DNA of 6,627 nucleotides, taken from NCBI GenBank assembly GCA_002478485.1, contig DLOL01000101.1:13207-19833 (forward strand), written 5' to 3'. The notes under the pieces were generated by a model. It saw only the letters and a list, made by a program, of their open reading frames with translations, was not told where the DNA came from and did no database searches. Below, in pieces: positions 1-6,627 of this stretch; position 1 is the first letter of the stretch; every line of letters begins with the position of its first letter. The stretch is from Eubacteriaceae bacterium UBA7485 (lineage in GTDB: Bacteria; Bacillota; Clostridia; Eubacteriales; Eubacteriaceae). Made by a program: the position numbers and the translations under genes.

Positions 1-1009
1 CAGAAGATTCGGATTCAACCTGCCCGTAGAGGTCGATGTCAACCGCGTTGTTTATGGAGATGAAGTTGTCAAGCTGTGAGATGATTCTTGAGTCATTCGT
101 GTAGCCGACGCTTGTGGAGAGCACTTCCGGATTGTTGTCCACATAGTCATACATCTTCTTGGTTCCGGCACCAAACGCGAAGGTCTGTCTGAAACGGTCG
201 ATGTTTTTCTTCGATCCGTTGATCTTCCCTGCTTTCGCGATATCAACAAAAGCGTCTACATACATTTCCGTATGGACACCAAGGTTTTTCAGATCGGATT
301 CCGCGATCAGTGTGCCGACCGCGTTCGGCATTCCGCCGATTCCAAGCTGCAGGCATGCGCCGTTTGGAATTTCCTGAACGATTAGTTCTGCCACTTTTTC
401 ATCGACATCGGATGGCGGAGCGGATCCCATTTCAGGAATCGGTGTGTTTTCGGATTCAACAATCATGTCGACATCATCGATGTGGATGCCGTTTTCGAAT
501 CCGCCAAGGCAGCGCGGAACGGTATCGTTGACTTCAACGATGATCTTCTTCGCTCTTCTGCAGGCTGCGCCGAGGTGAGAAGCGGAGAGGCCGAAGTTGA
601 AGTAGCCGTGCTTGTCCATTGGGGAGACGAGGAAAACTGCCACGTCTGGCGCTTCCGATTCCGGCATATCCATGTAATAGCGCGGAAGTTCTGAATAACG
701 CATCGGGCAGTAGAAGGAGAATCCCTCTGCGATGGCATGGCGTTCAATCCCGCCCATGTGCCAGCTGTTCCAGCAGATATGGTCTGCCGGATCCGGGATT
801 TCGAAGATTGCGGGCTTTCTCATCAGAATCCCGCCTCTGAACTTCACGTCTGTCAGATCATTTTCTTCGATATGTTTGGCTAGCGCCTTATCGCATTCAA
901 TCGGTGTGGTGGTCGTCCATCCGTAATCCACCCAGTCACCACTCTTGATGATCTTGACAGCCTCTTCAGCTGAAGTCAGTTTTTGTTGATAATCTTGTTC
1001 GAATGACAT
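1..1009 (-). CDS. but: Butyryl-CoA:acetate CoA-transferase, 3' end cut off by the window
   Basis: This enzyme catalyses the last step of butyrate formation: it transfers CoA from butyryl-CoA to acetate, giving butyrate and acetyl-CoA in the cytoplasm. The window encodes the first 336 residues; the family is about 445-450 long, so roughly 110 C-terminal residues lie beyond the left edge. Visible motifs are [11 protein letters not shown] (80-90), [15 protein letters not shown] (134-148), the CoA-binding loop GIGGMPNAV (223-231) and [16 protein letters not shown] (246-261). By family comparison E248 in the last motif is the likely catalytic glutamate that forms the acyl-CoA thioester. From memory, the stretch 218-336 closely resembles the Roseburia/Faecalibacterium-type But protein, which favours this over 4-hydroxybutyrate CoA-transferase, the nearest alternative. 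The ATG at 1009 gives the usual N-terminus ([11 protein letters not shown]). It is preceded only by a weak purine-rich ribosome site (AGAG near 1016-1019). A terminator sits just upstream. Confidence 0.9.
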   Translation of the reverse strand, partial: MSFEQDYQQKLTSAEEAVKIIKSGDWVDYGWTTTTPIECDKALAKHIEENDLTDVKFRGGILMRKPAIFEIPDPADHICWNSWHMGGIERHAIAEGFSFYCPMRYSELPRYYMDMPESEAPDVAVFLVSPMDKHGYFNFGLSASHLGAACRRAKKIIVEVNDTVPRCLGGFENGIHIDDVDMIVESENTPIPEMGSAPPSDVDEKVAELIVQEIPNGACLQLGIGGMPNAVGTLIAESDLKNLGVHTEMYVDAFVDIAKAGKINGSKKNIDRFRQTFAFGAGTKKMYDYVDNNPEVLSTSVGYTNDSRIISQLDNFISINNAVDIDLYGQVESESS

Positions 1010-1035
1010 TTCTATCTCTAAATTAGGAATTTTTT

Positions 1036-1065
1036 AAAAAAGACCCCAAGGTGAATTGGGGTCTT
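1036..1065 (-). terminator. Rho-independent terminator between etfA and but
   Basis: Read on the minus strand, AAGACCCCAA pairs perfectly with TTGGGGTCTT (10 bp, arms at 1065-1056 and 1049-1040) around a 6-base loop, and the 3' arm runs straight into a T-run (1041-1036). It begins 15 bases after the etfA stop codon, so it is placed to end the thl-to-etfA transcript. On the plus strand no T-run follows the stem, so it should act only in the minus direction. The but start codon is just 26 bases further on, so but needs either read-through or a promoter overlapping this region. Confidence 0.9.
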
Positions 1066-1080
1066 GATTCTGACGGTTGA

Positions 1081-2097
1081 TTATTCTGCTTTGGCAGCGC
1101 GCGCTTCTTTGATGCCTTCCGTGATAAGCGGAACGATCTTTAAAGCGTCGCCGACGATGCCGACATCAGCAACCTGGAAGATTGGAGCGCTTTCATCTTT
1201 GTTGATGGCAACGATGAAGTCGGATTCTTCCATACCAGCTAGATGCTGGATTGCGCCTGAGATACCGCAGGCAATGTAGAGGTTCGGACGAACGGTCTTA
1301 CCGGTCTGTCCAACCTGGCGGTCTTTTTCAACCCATCCTGCATCAACTGCAGCACGTGAAGAAGATACGGTTCCGCCGAGAACATCTGCGAGATCCTGAA
1401 GGATCTGGAAGTTTTCCGGTGACTGCATGCCGCGGCCGCCGGATACGAGAACTTTCGCATCCTGGATGTCGATCTTGTCTTTCATGGTCTTAACGATTTC
1501 CATGATTTCCGTATTATCATGGTCAGCGAAATCGTTAATGTCTTCAAAGATGATCTGAGCCTTGTGGTCTTTGTCGATCGGAAGCTTCTGCATAACGCCT
1601 GGACGAACGGTTGACATCTGCGGTCTGTTGTTCGGGCAGAGAATCGTAGCCATCAGGTTTCCGCCGAATGCCGGACGGGTCATCATCAGGCCCTTGTCAT
1701 CCGGGTTGATTTCAAGCTTGGTGCAGTCAGCTGTAAGGCCGGTCTTGACGCGGGCGGATACTCTCGGTGCGAGGTCGCGACCGATTGCGGTAGCGCCGAC
1801 TAAGACGATTTCCGGCTTATATTTTTCAACGACGGTTGCAAGCGCGTGAACATAAGGTTCAGTCTTGTAATTGTTTAATGCGTCGTTGTCCACAACGATA
1901 ACACGGTCTGCTCCATGTTCTTCGAGCAGTGCCGGAAGATCTCCGACATCGGATCCAAGAAGAACAGCGGTGACTTCGGTGTCGAGGTCTTTCGCGAGGT
2001 CATGTGCTTTTCCGATCAGTTCGTAGGTGACCGGTGTAATTACGCCATCAACCTGTTCAGCGTAAATCATTACGCCTTTGTAATCTTCAATGCTCAT
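1081..2097 (-). CDS. etfA: Electron transfer flavoprotein alpha subunit
   Basis: EtfA is the larger subunit of the soluble EtfAB flavoprotein that passes electrons to butyryl-CoA dehydrogenase. At 338 residues it is a normal clostridial length. The N-terminal half is the nucleotide-binding-like alpha/beta domain (about 1-200). The C-terminal FAD-binding domain shows the family hallmarks in order: VSGGRG (218-223), SRAAVDAGW (247-255), [10 protein letters not shown] (262-271), [11 protein letters not shown] (278-288), NKDESAPIF (299-307) and ADVGIVGD (310-317). The start ATG lies 13 bases after the etfB stop and is preceded by AGGAG (2112-2108), which overlaps that stop codon, so translation of the two subunits is probably coupled. 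The etfB-etfA order directly after bcd is that of electron-bifurcating Bcd-Etf complexes in Clostridia. Bifurcation itself is inferred from context. Confidence 0.97.
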   Translation of the reverse strand: MSIEDYKGVMIYAEQVDGVITPVTYELIGKAHDLAKDLDTEVTAVLLGSDVGDLPALLEEHGADRVIVVDNDALNNYKTEPYVHALATVVEKYKPEIVLVGATAIGRDLAPRVSARVKTGLTADCTKLEINPDDKGLMMTRPAFGGNLMATILCPNNRPQMSTVRPGVMQKLPIDKDHKAQIIFEDINDFADHDNTEIMEIVKTMKDKIDIQDAKVLVSGGRGMQSPENFQILQDLADVLGGTVSSSRAAVDAGWVEKDRQVGQTGKTVRPNLYIACGISGAIQHLAGMEESDFIVAINKDESAPIFQVADVGIVGDALKIVPLITEGIKEARAAKAE

Positions 2098-2107
2098 TTA
2101 TACAATG

Positions 2108-2112
2108 CTCCT
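2108..2112 (-). promoter_or_regulatory. Ribosome binding site of etfA, overlapping the etfB stop
   Basis: AGGAG on the minus strand, 10 bases before the etfA ATG. Its first two bases are the last two bases of the etfB TAG stop codon. Ribosomes terminating on etfB would end on the etfA ribosome site, which suits one-to-one production of the two subunits. Confidence 0.8.
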
Positions 2113-2902
2113 AGATAATGAATTTTTCCTGAAGTTTTTCGACAACCTTGTCTGCCGATTCCTGAGGATCCAGTTCAAACACAACGCCGGCTTCTTTAAG
2201 GGCTTTCGGGAAGGACTTGAAGACCTTCGTCGGAGAACCTTTCAGACCGATGTTGCTGTCATCAACTTCGATGTCATCACGGGACATTGTACGGATGTTG
2301 CCGTTTCTGTAAGCGTTGAGAACGCCGCCCGGTGTCATGTATCTCGGTGTGTTCATTTCGCCAAGAGCGGTGACAAGTGCAGGCATTTTCGCTTTTACGA
2401 TATGATAGCGGTCTTCAAACTGACGCTTGACGATCACGTCGTCTCCTTCGACCTTGATGTCTTCTGCGTAAGAAATGTTCGGGATTCCAAGGTGTTCTGC
2501 GATCTGCGGTCCGACCTGTGCGGTGTCGCCATCGATCGCCTGGCGGCCGGTGATGATCAGGTCCACATCTCCGATTGCTTCGATAGCCGCAGCAAGAGCG
2601 GAAGAAGTAGCCCAGGTGTCAGCTCCGCCGAGTCTTCTGTCGGTTAAGAGGATTCCTTCGTCAGCGCCCATTGCAAGTGCTTCGCGGAGGATTTCATCAG
2701 CCATTGGAAGTCCCATGGTCAGAACGATAACTTCTGTGTCTTCTTTGTCCTTGTCCTTGAGTTCAAGAGCTGCTTCAAGACCAGCCTTGTCATCCGGATT
2801 CATGATTGACGGAACGCCGTCACGAATAAGTGTACCGGTTTTCGGATCCAGTTTTACTTCGTTGGTATCCGGTACCTGTTTAGCACAAACTACGATTTTC
2901 AC
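2111..2902 (-). CDS. etfB: Electron transfer flavoprotein beta subunit, GTG start
   Basis: EtfB is the smaller subunit of EtfAB. In bifurcating clostridial complexes it carries the FAD that takes a hydride from NADH and splits the electrons between ferredoxin and Bcd. The 263 residues are a full-length family member: CAKQVPDT (6-13), MNPDDKAGLEAALEL (34-48), GADEGILLTDRRLGGADTWA (79-98), the flavin/nucleotide-binding TGRQAIDGDTAQVGP (118-132) and NTPRYMTP (184-191). The start is GTG. An in-frame TAA immediately precedes it, a strong GGAGG lies 10 bases upstream, and the reading begins with the expected MKIVVCAKQVPD, while the next in-frame ATG is codon 34. The gene lies 17 bases after bcd and 13 before etfA, consistent with co-transcription of the three complex subunits. 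A fixABCX-type ETF for other acyl-CoA substrates is unlikely given the neighbours. Confidence 0.97.
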   Translation of the reverse strand: MKIVVCAKQVPDTNEVKLDPKTGTLIRDGVPSIMNPDDKAGLEAALELKDKDKEDTEVIVLTMGLPMADEILREALAMGADEGILLTDRRLGGADTWATSSALAAAIEAIGDVDLIITGRQAIDGDTAQVGPQIAEHLGIPNISYAEDIKVEGDDVIVKRQFEDRYHIVKAKMPALVTALGEMNTPRYMTPGGVLNAYRNGNIRTMSRDDIEVDDSNIGLKGSPTKVFKSFPKALKEAGVVFELDPQESADKVVEKLQEKFII

Positions 2903-2912
2903 TTAGAATTTT

Positions 2913-2917
2913 CCTCC
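2913..2917 (-). promoter_or_regulatory. Ribosome binding site that fixes the GTG start of etfB
   Basis: GGAGG on the minus strand, 10 bases before the GTG at 2902-2900, lying between the bcd stop and etfB. It supports GTG as the true start, since no ATG start is available without losing the conserved N-terminal CAKQVPDT motif. Confidence 0.85.
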
Positions 2918-2919
2918 AA

Positions 2920-4065
2920 TTATTTGAACAGCGCGCCGGAGATAACCATACGCTGAACTTCTGAAGTACCTTCATAGATTTCAGTGATCTTGGCGTCTCT
3001 CATCATACGTTCAACCGGATAGTCTCTGGTGTAGCCGTATCCGCCGAAGAGCTGGACACATTCGGTTGTGACAGCCATTGCGGTTTCGGCAGCGAAGAGT
3101 TTAGCGGTAGCAGCTTCTACGCTGTAAACTTTCTGGGTGTCTTTTGCGATTGCAGCTTTGTATACGAGAGCTCTTGCAGCTTCGATACGAGCATACATGT
3201 CTGCGCACTTGAACTGCGTGTTCTGGAACTTCGCGATCGGACGGCCGAACTGTTTACGTTCTTTTACGTAGTTAACAGCTTCTGTGAGCGCGCCTTCTGC
3301 GATACCCAGAGCCTGAGCGGCAATACCGATACGGCCGCCGTCGAGGGTGGTCATAGCGATTCTGAAGCCCTGTCCTTCTTTGCCGAGCATGTTGGCAGCC
3401 GGTACATGAACGTCTTCGAATACGAGTTCAGTTGTGGAGGAGCCGCGGATACCCATCTTCTTTTCTTTGGTTCCGATAGAGAAGCCAGGGAGGTCCTTGT
3501 CCACGATAAACGCGGTGATGCCCTTTGTGCCTTTGCTCTTGTCGGTCATCGCAAAGATGATGTAAACGTCAGCCTGTCCGCCGTTGGTGATGAAGATCTT
3601 GGAGCCGTTGAGGATCCATTCGTCGGTTTCCGGATCATAGACCGCTTTGGTCTGCTGGCCGGAAGCGTCGGTGCCGGCATTCGGTTCTGTCAGACCGAAA
3701 GCGCCGAGTTTTTCACCTTTAGCAAGCGGAATTAAGTATTTTTCCTTCTGTTCCTTCGTTCCGAACTTGTTGATCGGATCTGCGCCGAGGGAGGTGTGCG
3801 CGGAGACGATAACGCCTGTGGTCGCGCAGACTCTTGAGAGTTCTTCGACCAGAAGAACATACGCAAGCGTATCCCCGCCCTGTCCACCGAGTTCAACCGG
3901 GAACGGAATGCCGAGGAAACCTGAGTTAGCTAATTTTTCGACCGTTTCTTTCGGGAAACGTTCTTCTTCGTCAATTTCAGAAGCGATTGGCTTTGCTTCT
4001 TTTTCAGCGAAATCTCTGTAAAGATTCTGTAGTGTTTGATACTCTTTCGGGAGCTGGAAATCCAT
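2920..4065 (-). CDS. bcd: Butyryl-CoA dehydrogenase
   Basis: Bcd is an FAD-dependent acyl-CoA dehydrogenase that, in fermenting Clostridia, runs in the reductive direction from crotonyl-CoA to butyryl-CoA with electrons from EtfAB. The 381 residues match the short-chain acyl-CoA dehydrogenase length. The N-terminal helical domain covers about 1-120. The beta domain carries the flavin-contact motifs AFGLTEPNAGTDAS (122-135) and FITNGG (158-163). The C-terminal helical domain has RKQFGRPIAKFQ (270-281) and QLFGGYGYTRDYPVERMMRD (338-357). E365 in IYEGTSEVQR is the expected catalytic base, as in the short- and medium-chain enzymes and not the isovaleryl type. The ATG at 4065 is preceded by AGGAGG 5 bases upstream. 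It sits 20 bases after hbd and directly before etfB-etfA. A dehydrogenase for another short acyl-CoA is possible by sequence, but the operon makes butyryl-CoA much the likeliest substrate. Confidence 0.97.
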   Translation of the reverse strand: MDFQLPKEYQTLQNLYRDFAEKEAKPIASEIDEEERFPKETVEKLANSGFLGIPFPVELGGQGGDTLAYVLLVEELSRVCATTGVIVSAHTSLGADPINKFGTKEQKEKYLIPLAKGEKLGAFGLTEPNAGTDASGQQTKAVYDPETDEWILNGSKIFITNGGQADVYIIFAMTDKSKGTKGITAFIVDKDLPGFSIGTKEKKMGIRGSSTTELVFEDVHVPAANMLGKEGQGFRIAMTTLDGGRIGIAAQALGIAEGALTEAVNYVKERKQFGRPIAKFQNTQFKCADMYARIEAARALVYKAAIAKDTQKVYSVEAATAKLFAAETAMAVTTECVQLFGGYGYTRDYPVERMMRDAKITEIYEGTSEVQRMVISGALFK

Positions 4066-4085
4066 TCTATCCTCCTAAAATCTGA

Positions 4086-4922
4086 TTACTTGGAGTAATC
4101 GTAGAAGCCCTTGCCGGTCTTGCGTCCAAGAGCGCCTGCTCGAACCATCTTCTTTAAGAGTGGAGCCGGAGCGTACTTGTCAGAACCGGTTTCGCTCTGA
4201 AGAACTTCCATAATCGCGAGAACGACGTCAAGGCCTACGAGGTCGCCAAGTTCAAGCGGTCCCATCGGGTGGTTTGCGCCAAGCTTCATCGCGGTGTCGA
4301 TGTCTTCAGCTTTTGCGGTGCCTTCTGAGAGGACGGTGATTCCTTCGTTGATGTACGGAATTAAGATTCTGTTTACGACAAATCCCGGAGCTTCTTCGAC
4401 CTGTACCGGAACTTTTCCGATGTCTTCAGCGATTTCGGTGATTTTGTCAACCGTTTCCTGCGGGGTGTTGTATCCGGCGATTACTTCAACGAGTTTCATG
4501 GCCGGAACCGGATTGAAGAAGTGCATCCCGATGATGTCACGGTCAATCGCGTTTGCCATTTCAGTCACTGAGAGTGAAGAGGTGTTGGTTGCAAAGATCG
4601 CGTCGTCTTTGACGATCTTGTCGAGTTCTTTGAAGACTTCCTTCTTCGCATCCATGTCTTCGAGAGCAGCTTCAATTACGAGGTCGCAGTCTGCAACTTT
4701 GTCTTTCAGGCCTGTCTGGATATGGTCGAGAACTTCCTGTTTCTGTTCTTCGGTCATGCGGCCCTTGGACACCTGGCGGTCAAGACCCTTTGCGATCTTG
4801 TTCTTTCCGCCTTCAGCCCATTCTTCTTTGATGTCGGTTAAGACGACATCATAACCTTTGTTTGCAAAAACCTGAGCAATACCGCTGCCCATTGTACCAG
4901 CGCCAATTACGCCAACCTTCAT
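4086..4922 (-). CDS. hbd: 3-hydroxybutyryl-CoA dehydrogenase
   Basis: Hbd reduces acetoacetyl-CoA to (S)-3-hydroxybutyryl-CoA in the cytoplasm. At 278 residues it is the usual single-function bacterial size. The N-terminal Rossmann fold shows GAGTMG (7-12), and an acidic residue, D30, at the end of the second strand (VVLTD) suggests NADH rather than NADPH. The catalytic region has NTSSLSVTE (113-121), then [14 protein letters not shown] (134-147) with the His134-Glu146 pair spaced 12 residues apart as in characterised family members. GFVVNRIL (180-187) with N184 and the C-terminal dimer domain follow, including [15 protein letters not shown] (218-232) and the terminal [11 protein letters not shown] (266-276). 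AAGGAG lies 6 bases before the ATG. An 80-base spacer separates it from crt, the longest gap inside the thl-etfA unit; bcd follows after 20 bases. No clear internal promoter was found in the spacer. Confidence 0.97.
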   Translation of the reverse strand: MKVGVIGAGTMGSGIAQVFANKGYDVVLTDIKEEWAEGGKNKIAKGLDRQVSKGRMTEEQKQEVLDHIQTGLKDKVADCDLVIEAALEDMDAKKEVFKELDKIVKDDAIFATNTSSLSVTEMANAIDRDIIGMHFFNPVPAMKLVEVIAGYNTPQETVDKITEIAEDIGKVPVQVEEAPGFVVNRILIPYINEGITVLSEGTAKAEDIDTAMKLGANHPMGPLELGDLVGLDVVLAIMEVLQSETGSDKYAPAPLLKKMVRAGALGRKTGKGFYDYSK

Positions 4923-4960
4923 GTTTATCTCCTTGTACTACTGTTGTGTACTTTATAAAG

Positions 4961-4987
4961 CTCAGGCGGGGAGACTCCCCGTCTGAG
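4961..4987 (-). other. GC-rich hairpin in the crt-hbd spacer
   Basis: On the minus strand CTCAGACGGGGA pairs with TCCCCGCCTGAG: two 12-base arms (4987-4976 and 4972-4961) with a 3-base loop and a single A-C mismatch. It begins 15 bases after the crt stop. No proper T-run follows (CTTTATAAAG comes next), so it is unlikely to be an efficient terminator. A role in RNA processing, in protecting the 3' end of a thl-crt message, or in weak attenuation is inference. The perfect palindrome CTTTATAAAG at 4951-4960 adjoins it and has no function I recognise. Confidence 0.7.
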
Positions 4988-5002
4988 GTGATGACAAATG
5001 GC

Positions 5003-5761
5003 TTATTTCTTTCCCTTGTGGAGGAAAGCGTCCATACGATTGACCTGATCTTCTGTTTCAAACGTGTCGCCGAAGTATTTGGCTTCGAGTTCAACCGCGT
5101 TTGCCATGGTCATATCAAGTCCTTCGTTGATCGCCGCCTTGCAGTTTCGAACCGCTTGAGGCGCGTTGGAAGCGATCTTGGAAGCAAGCTTCTTCGCAGC
5201 GTCCATCAGCTCGTCCTGCGGATACACGTCATTGACAAGACCGCATTCCTTCGCTTTGTCCGCCTTGATGTTGGTGCCTGCATAGATCATCTGCTTTGCA
5301 AGTCCGACCGGAACCAGACGCGCAAGGCGCTGGGTTCCGCCGAATCCCGGCGTGATCCCGAGACCCGTTTCCGGCTGTCCGAAAACAGCGTTGTCGGAAG
5401 CTAAGCGGATATCGCATGCCATGGAGAGCTCGCATCCGCCGCCGAGCGCAAAACCGTTGACGGCTGCGATGATCGGGATCGGGAAGGTTTCAACTCTTCT
5501 GAATACCGCATTCCCTTTCGCGCCGAACGCTTCGCCTTCAGCCTTGGTCAGCGTGGACATTTCTCCGATGTCCGCGCCTGCGACAAATGCCTTTTTGCCC
5601 GCGCCTGTGATGATCAGGCAGCGGACGGTGTCAAGATCGACCGCGTCAAGCGCGGCGGAGAGATCTTCAAGAACCTGGGAATTGAGCGCGTTGAGGCTCT
5701 TTTCCTTATTGATGGTGAGAACGCCGATCGGGCCTTCTACTTCGTAATTAACAAAACTCAT
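5003..5761 (-). CDS. crt: Crotonase (3-hydroxybutyryl-CoA dehydratase)
   Basis: Crt removes water from (S)-3-hydroxybutyryl-CoA to give crotonyl-CoA. The 252 residues form a single enoyl-CoA hydratase/isomerase domain, a few residues shorter at the C-terminus than typical family members of about 260. The oxyanion-hole segments are FVAGADIGEM (59-68) and GFALGGG (103-109). Both catalytic acids are present: E111 in GGGCELSMACDIRLA (107-121) and E131 in GQPETGLGITPGFGGTQRLA (128-147). They are 20 residues apart, as in rat mitochondrial hydratase (E144 and E164), which supports true hydratase/dehydratase activity and not merely a crotonase fold. The C-terminal EAKYFGDTFETEDQ (226-239) is typical of clostridial Crt. 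The ATG at 5761 lies 14 bases after the thiolase stop, with a modest AGGTGA just upstream. Position between thl and hbd fits the pathway order. Confidence 0.97.
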   Translation of the reverse strand: MSFVNYEVEGPIGVLTINKEKSLNALNSQVLEDLSAALDAVDLDTVRCLIITGAGKKAFVAGADIGEMSTLTKAEGEAFGAKGNAVFRRVETFPIPIIAAVNGFALGGGCELSMACDIRLASDNAVFGQPETGLGITPGFGGTQRLARLVPVGLAKQMIYAGTNIKADKAKECGLVNDVYPQDELMDAAKKLASKIASNAPQAVRNCKAAINEGLDMTMANAVELEAKYFGDTFETEDQVNRMDAFLHKGKK

Positions 5762-5775
5762 GCTTCACCTGGCGA

Positions 5776-6627
5776 TTATTTTGTGTAATCCGGATTTTCG
5801 ATGATGGTTGCAACGCCCATGCCGCCGCCGACGCAAAGGGTCGCGCAGCCGTACTTGACGTCTTCCTGCTTCATCGCGTGAATCAGTGTAACAAGGATAC
5901 GGCATCCGGAAGCTCCGATCGGATGGCCGAGAGCGATCGCTCCGCCGTTTACGTTGACTTTCTTCGGATCAAGTCCTAATTCGCGGACAACAGCGATGGA
6001 CTGAGCGGCGAAAGCTTCGTTTGCTTCATAGATTCCGATATCGTCGGTTGTGAGGCCGGCTCTTTCAAGCGCTTTCTTGGTGGCTGGAACCGGACCGACG
6101 CCCATGATTTCCGGCGGAACGCCTGCGGAAGCGCCGGCTACATAGATGGCCTGCGGCTTGACGCCGAGTTCATCTGCTTTTTCCTTGGTCATGAGGATAA
6201 CCGCTGCTGCGCCGTCGTTGATCCCGGAAGCGTTTGCCGCGGTAACGGTGCCGTCTTTGATGAATGCCGGACGGAGTTTTGCGATGGATTCGGCCGTTAC
6301 GTTTTCTCTCGGGCCTTCATCGGTGTCGACAACATTGACGGATTTCTTTGTCTTTACTTCTACAGGAACGATTTCGTCCTTGAACTTGCCTTCTTTGATC
6401 GCTGCGGTAGCTTTCTGCTGGGAGGAAGCTGCGAATTCATCCTGGTCCTGACGGGTGATGCCGTATTTTTCAGCGACATTTTCAGCCGTAACGCCCATAT
6501 GGTAATCATTGAACGCGTCCCACAGACCGTCTTTGATCATTTCATCGACGAGTTTTCCGTCGTTCATTCTGTAGCCGTAGCGGGCGTTCGGAACGAGATA
6601 CGGTCGTTTTTGACCACCAGGGTTCAA
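5776..6627 (-). CDS. thlA: Acetyl-CoA acetyltransferase (thiolase), 5' end outside the window
   Basis: Thiolase joins two acetyl-CoA into acetoacetyl-CoA, the entry step of the pathway. About 283 C-terminal residues of a protein usually near 390 long are present; the N-terminal part with the nucleophilic cysteine (about residue 88-89) lies beyond the right edge. In fragment numbering, [23 protein letters not shown] (33-55), ANASGIND (131-138), EANEAFAAQ (201-209, substrate-pocket N203), GHPIGASG (234-241, catalytic H235) and [11 protein letters not shown] (261-271, catalytic C265) are all in place. The spacings N203-H235-C265 (32 and 30) equal those of Zoogloea thiolase. The fragment's first codon is TTG at the window edge and is not a real start. 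The outermost eight codons (6604-6627) do not resemble the expected family motif around GGMENM; see findings. Operon context favours the biosynthetic enzyme over a beta-oxidation 3-ketoacyl-CoA thiolase. Confidence 0.95.
   Translation of the reverse strand: MNPGGQKRPYLVPNARYGYRMNDGKLVDEMIKDGLWDAFNDYHMGVTAENVAEKYGITRQDQDEFAASSQQKATAAIKEGKFKDEIVPVEVKTKKSVNVVDTDEGPRENVTAESIAKLRPAFIKDGTVTAANASGINDGAAAVILMTKEKADELGVKPQAIYVAGASAGVPPEIMGVGPVPATKKALERAGLTTDDIGIYEANEAFAAQSIAVVRELGLDPKKVNVNGGAIALGHPIGASGCRILVTLIHAMKQEDVKYGCATLCVGGGMGVATIIENPDYTK

Noticed and set aside
463..747. A 94-codon minus-strand open frame inside but
   Set aside because: It is out of frame with the but reading, which is continuous and motif-rich through the same bases.
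1020..1061. A possible but promoter (TTGGGG, 18-base spacer, TAATTT, minus strand)
   Set aside because: Only half of each hexamer matches consensus, it overlaps the terminator stem and T-run, and it would leave almost no leader before the ATG.
2090..2647. A 185-codon plus-strand open frame
   Set aside because: It lies almost wholly antisense to etfB, whose family motifs are clear. Its translation resembles no family I know and has no supporting ribosome site context.
4951..4960. A possible promoter -10 (TATAAA on the minus strand) ahead of hbd, or a Rex-type redox operator
   Set aside because: No -35-like hexamer lies 16-18 bases upstream, where the GC-rich hairpin sits, and the palindrome does not match the TTGTTAA-N4-TTAACAA Rex pattern.
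4849..5094. A possible small minus-strand gene bridging crt and hbd
   Set aside because: It overlaps both neighbours in a different frame, starts inside crt and has no ribosome site or recognisable sequence.
4294..5404. Plus-strand open frames antisense to hbd and crt (4294-4854, 4862-5404)
   Set aside because: They mirror well-supported genes on the other strand. Their translations are serine- and arginine-rich shadows without domains.
6611..6627. The ending GGTTCAA on the plus strand recalls a tRNA T-arm
   Set aside because: Seven bases at the edge with no visible acceptor or anticodon stem are not enough. The neighbouring bases belong to thl.
1..6627. CRISPR arrays, insertion sequences, tandem repeats or a novel defence-type system
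   Set aside because: No repeated units, transposase genes or unassigned coding regions were seen. Genes of one known pathway fill nearly all of the window.

Overview
The window is a tightly packed, single-strand stretch of a butyrate-synthesis gene cluster, read entirely on the minus strand (right to left). In transcription order it holds the 3' two-thirds of a thiolase gene (thl), then complete crt, hbd, bcd, etfB and etfA, then the 5' three-quarters of a butyryl-CoA:acetate CoA-transferase gene (but) that runs off the left edge. I found no plus-strand gene, RNA gene, mobile element or CRISPR array. The gene set points to a strictly anaerobic, butyrate-forming member of the Bacillota (Clostridia-like), of the kind found in gut or rumen. 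The base composition looks moderate, not the low GC of classical Clostridium. The genus cannot be fixed from this window alone.

Layout from right to left: thl fragment 6627-5776; crt 5761-5003; an 80-base spacer with a GC-rich hairpin (4987-4961) and a 10-base palindrome; hbd 4922-4086; bcd 4065-2920; etfB 2902-2111 (GTG start); etfA 2097-1081; a strong rho-independent terminator (1065-1036); but 1009-1 (partial). Apart from the crt-hbd spacer and the etfA-but terminator region, the gaps are 13-20 bases, as expected for an operon. The operon promoter is not in the window and presumably lies beyond the right edge, upstream of thl.

The pathway is nearly complete in one place. Thiolase condenses two acetyl-CoA to acetoacetyl-CoA, Hbd reduces it to 3-hydroxybutyryl-CoA, Crt dehydrates that to crotonyl-CoA, and Bcd with EtfAB reduces it to butyryl-CoA, probably with electron bifurcation from NADH to ferredoxin. 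But then moves CoA to acetate, releasing butyrate and regenerating acetyl-CoA. Active-site residues are visible for every enzyme except the thiolase nucleophilic cysteine, which lies outside the window.

This is a known pathway and I do not see a new biological system. The points worth a second look concern architecture: a perfect-stem terminator between etfA and but with almost no room for a separate but promoter, the hairpin between crt and hbd, and a short run at the right edge where the thiolase reading departs from the family pattern.
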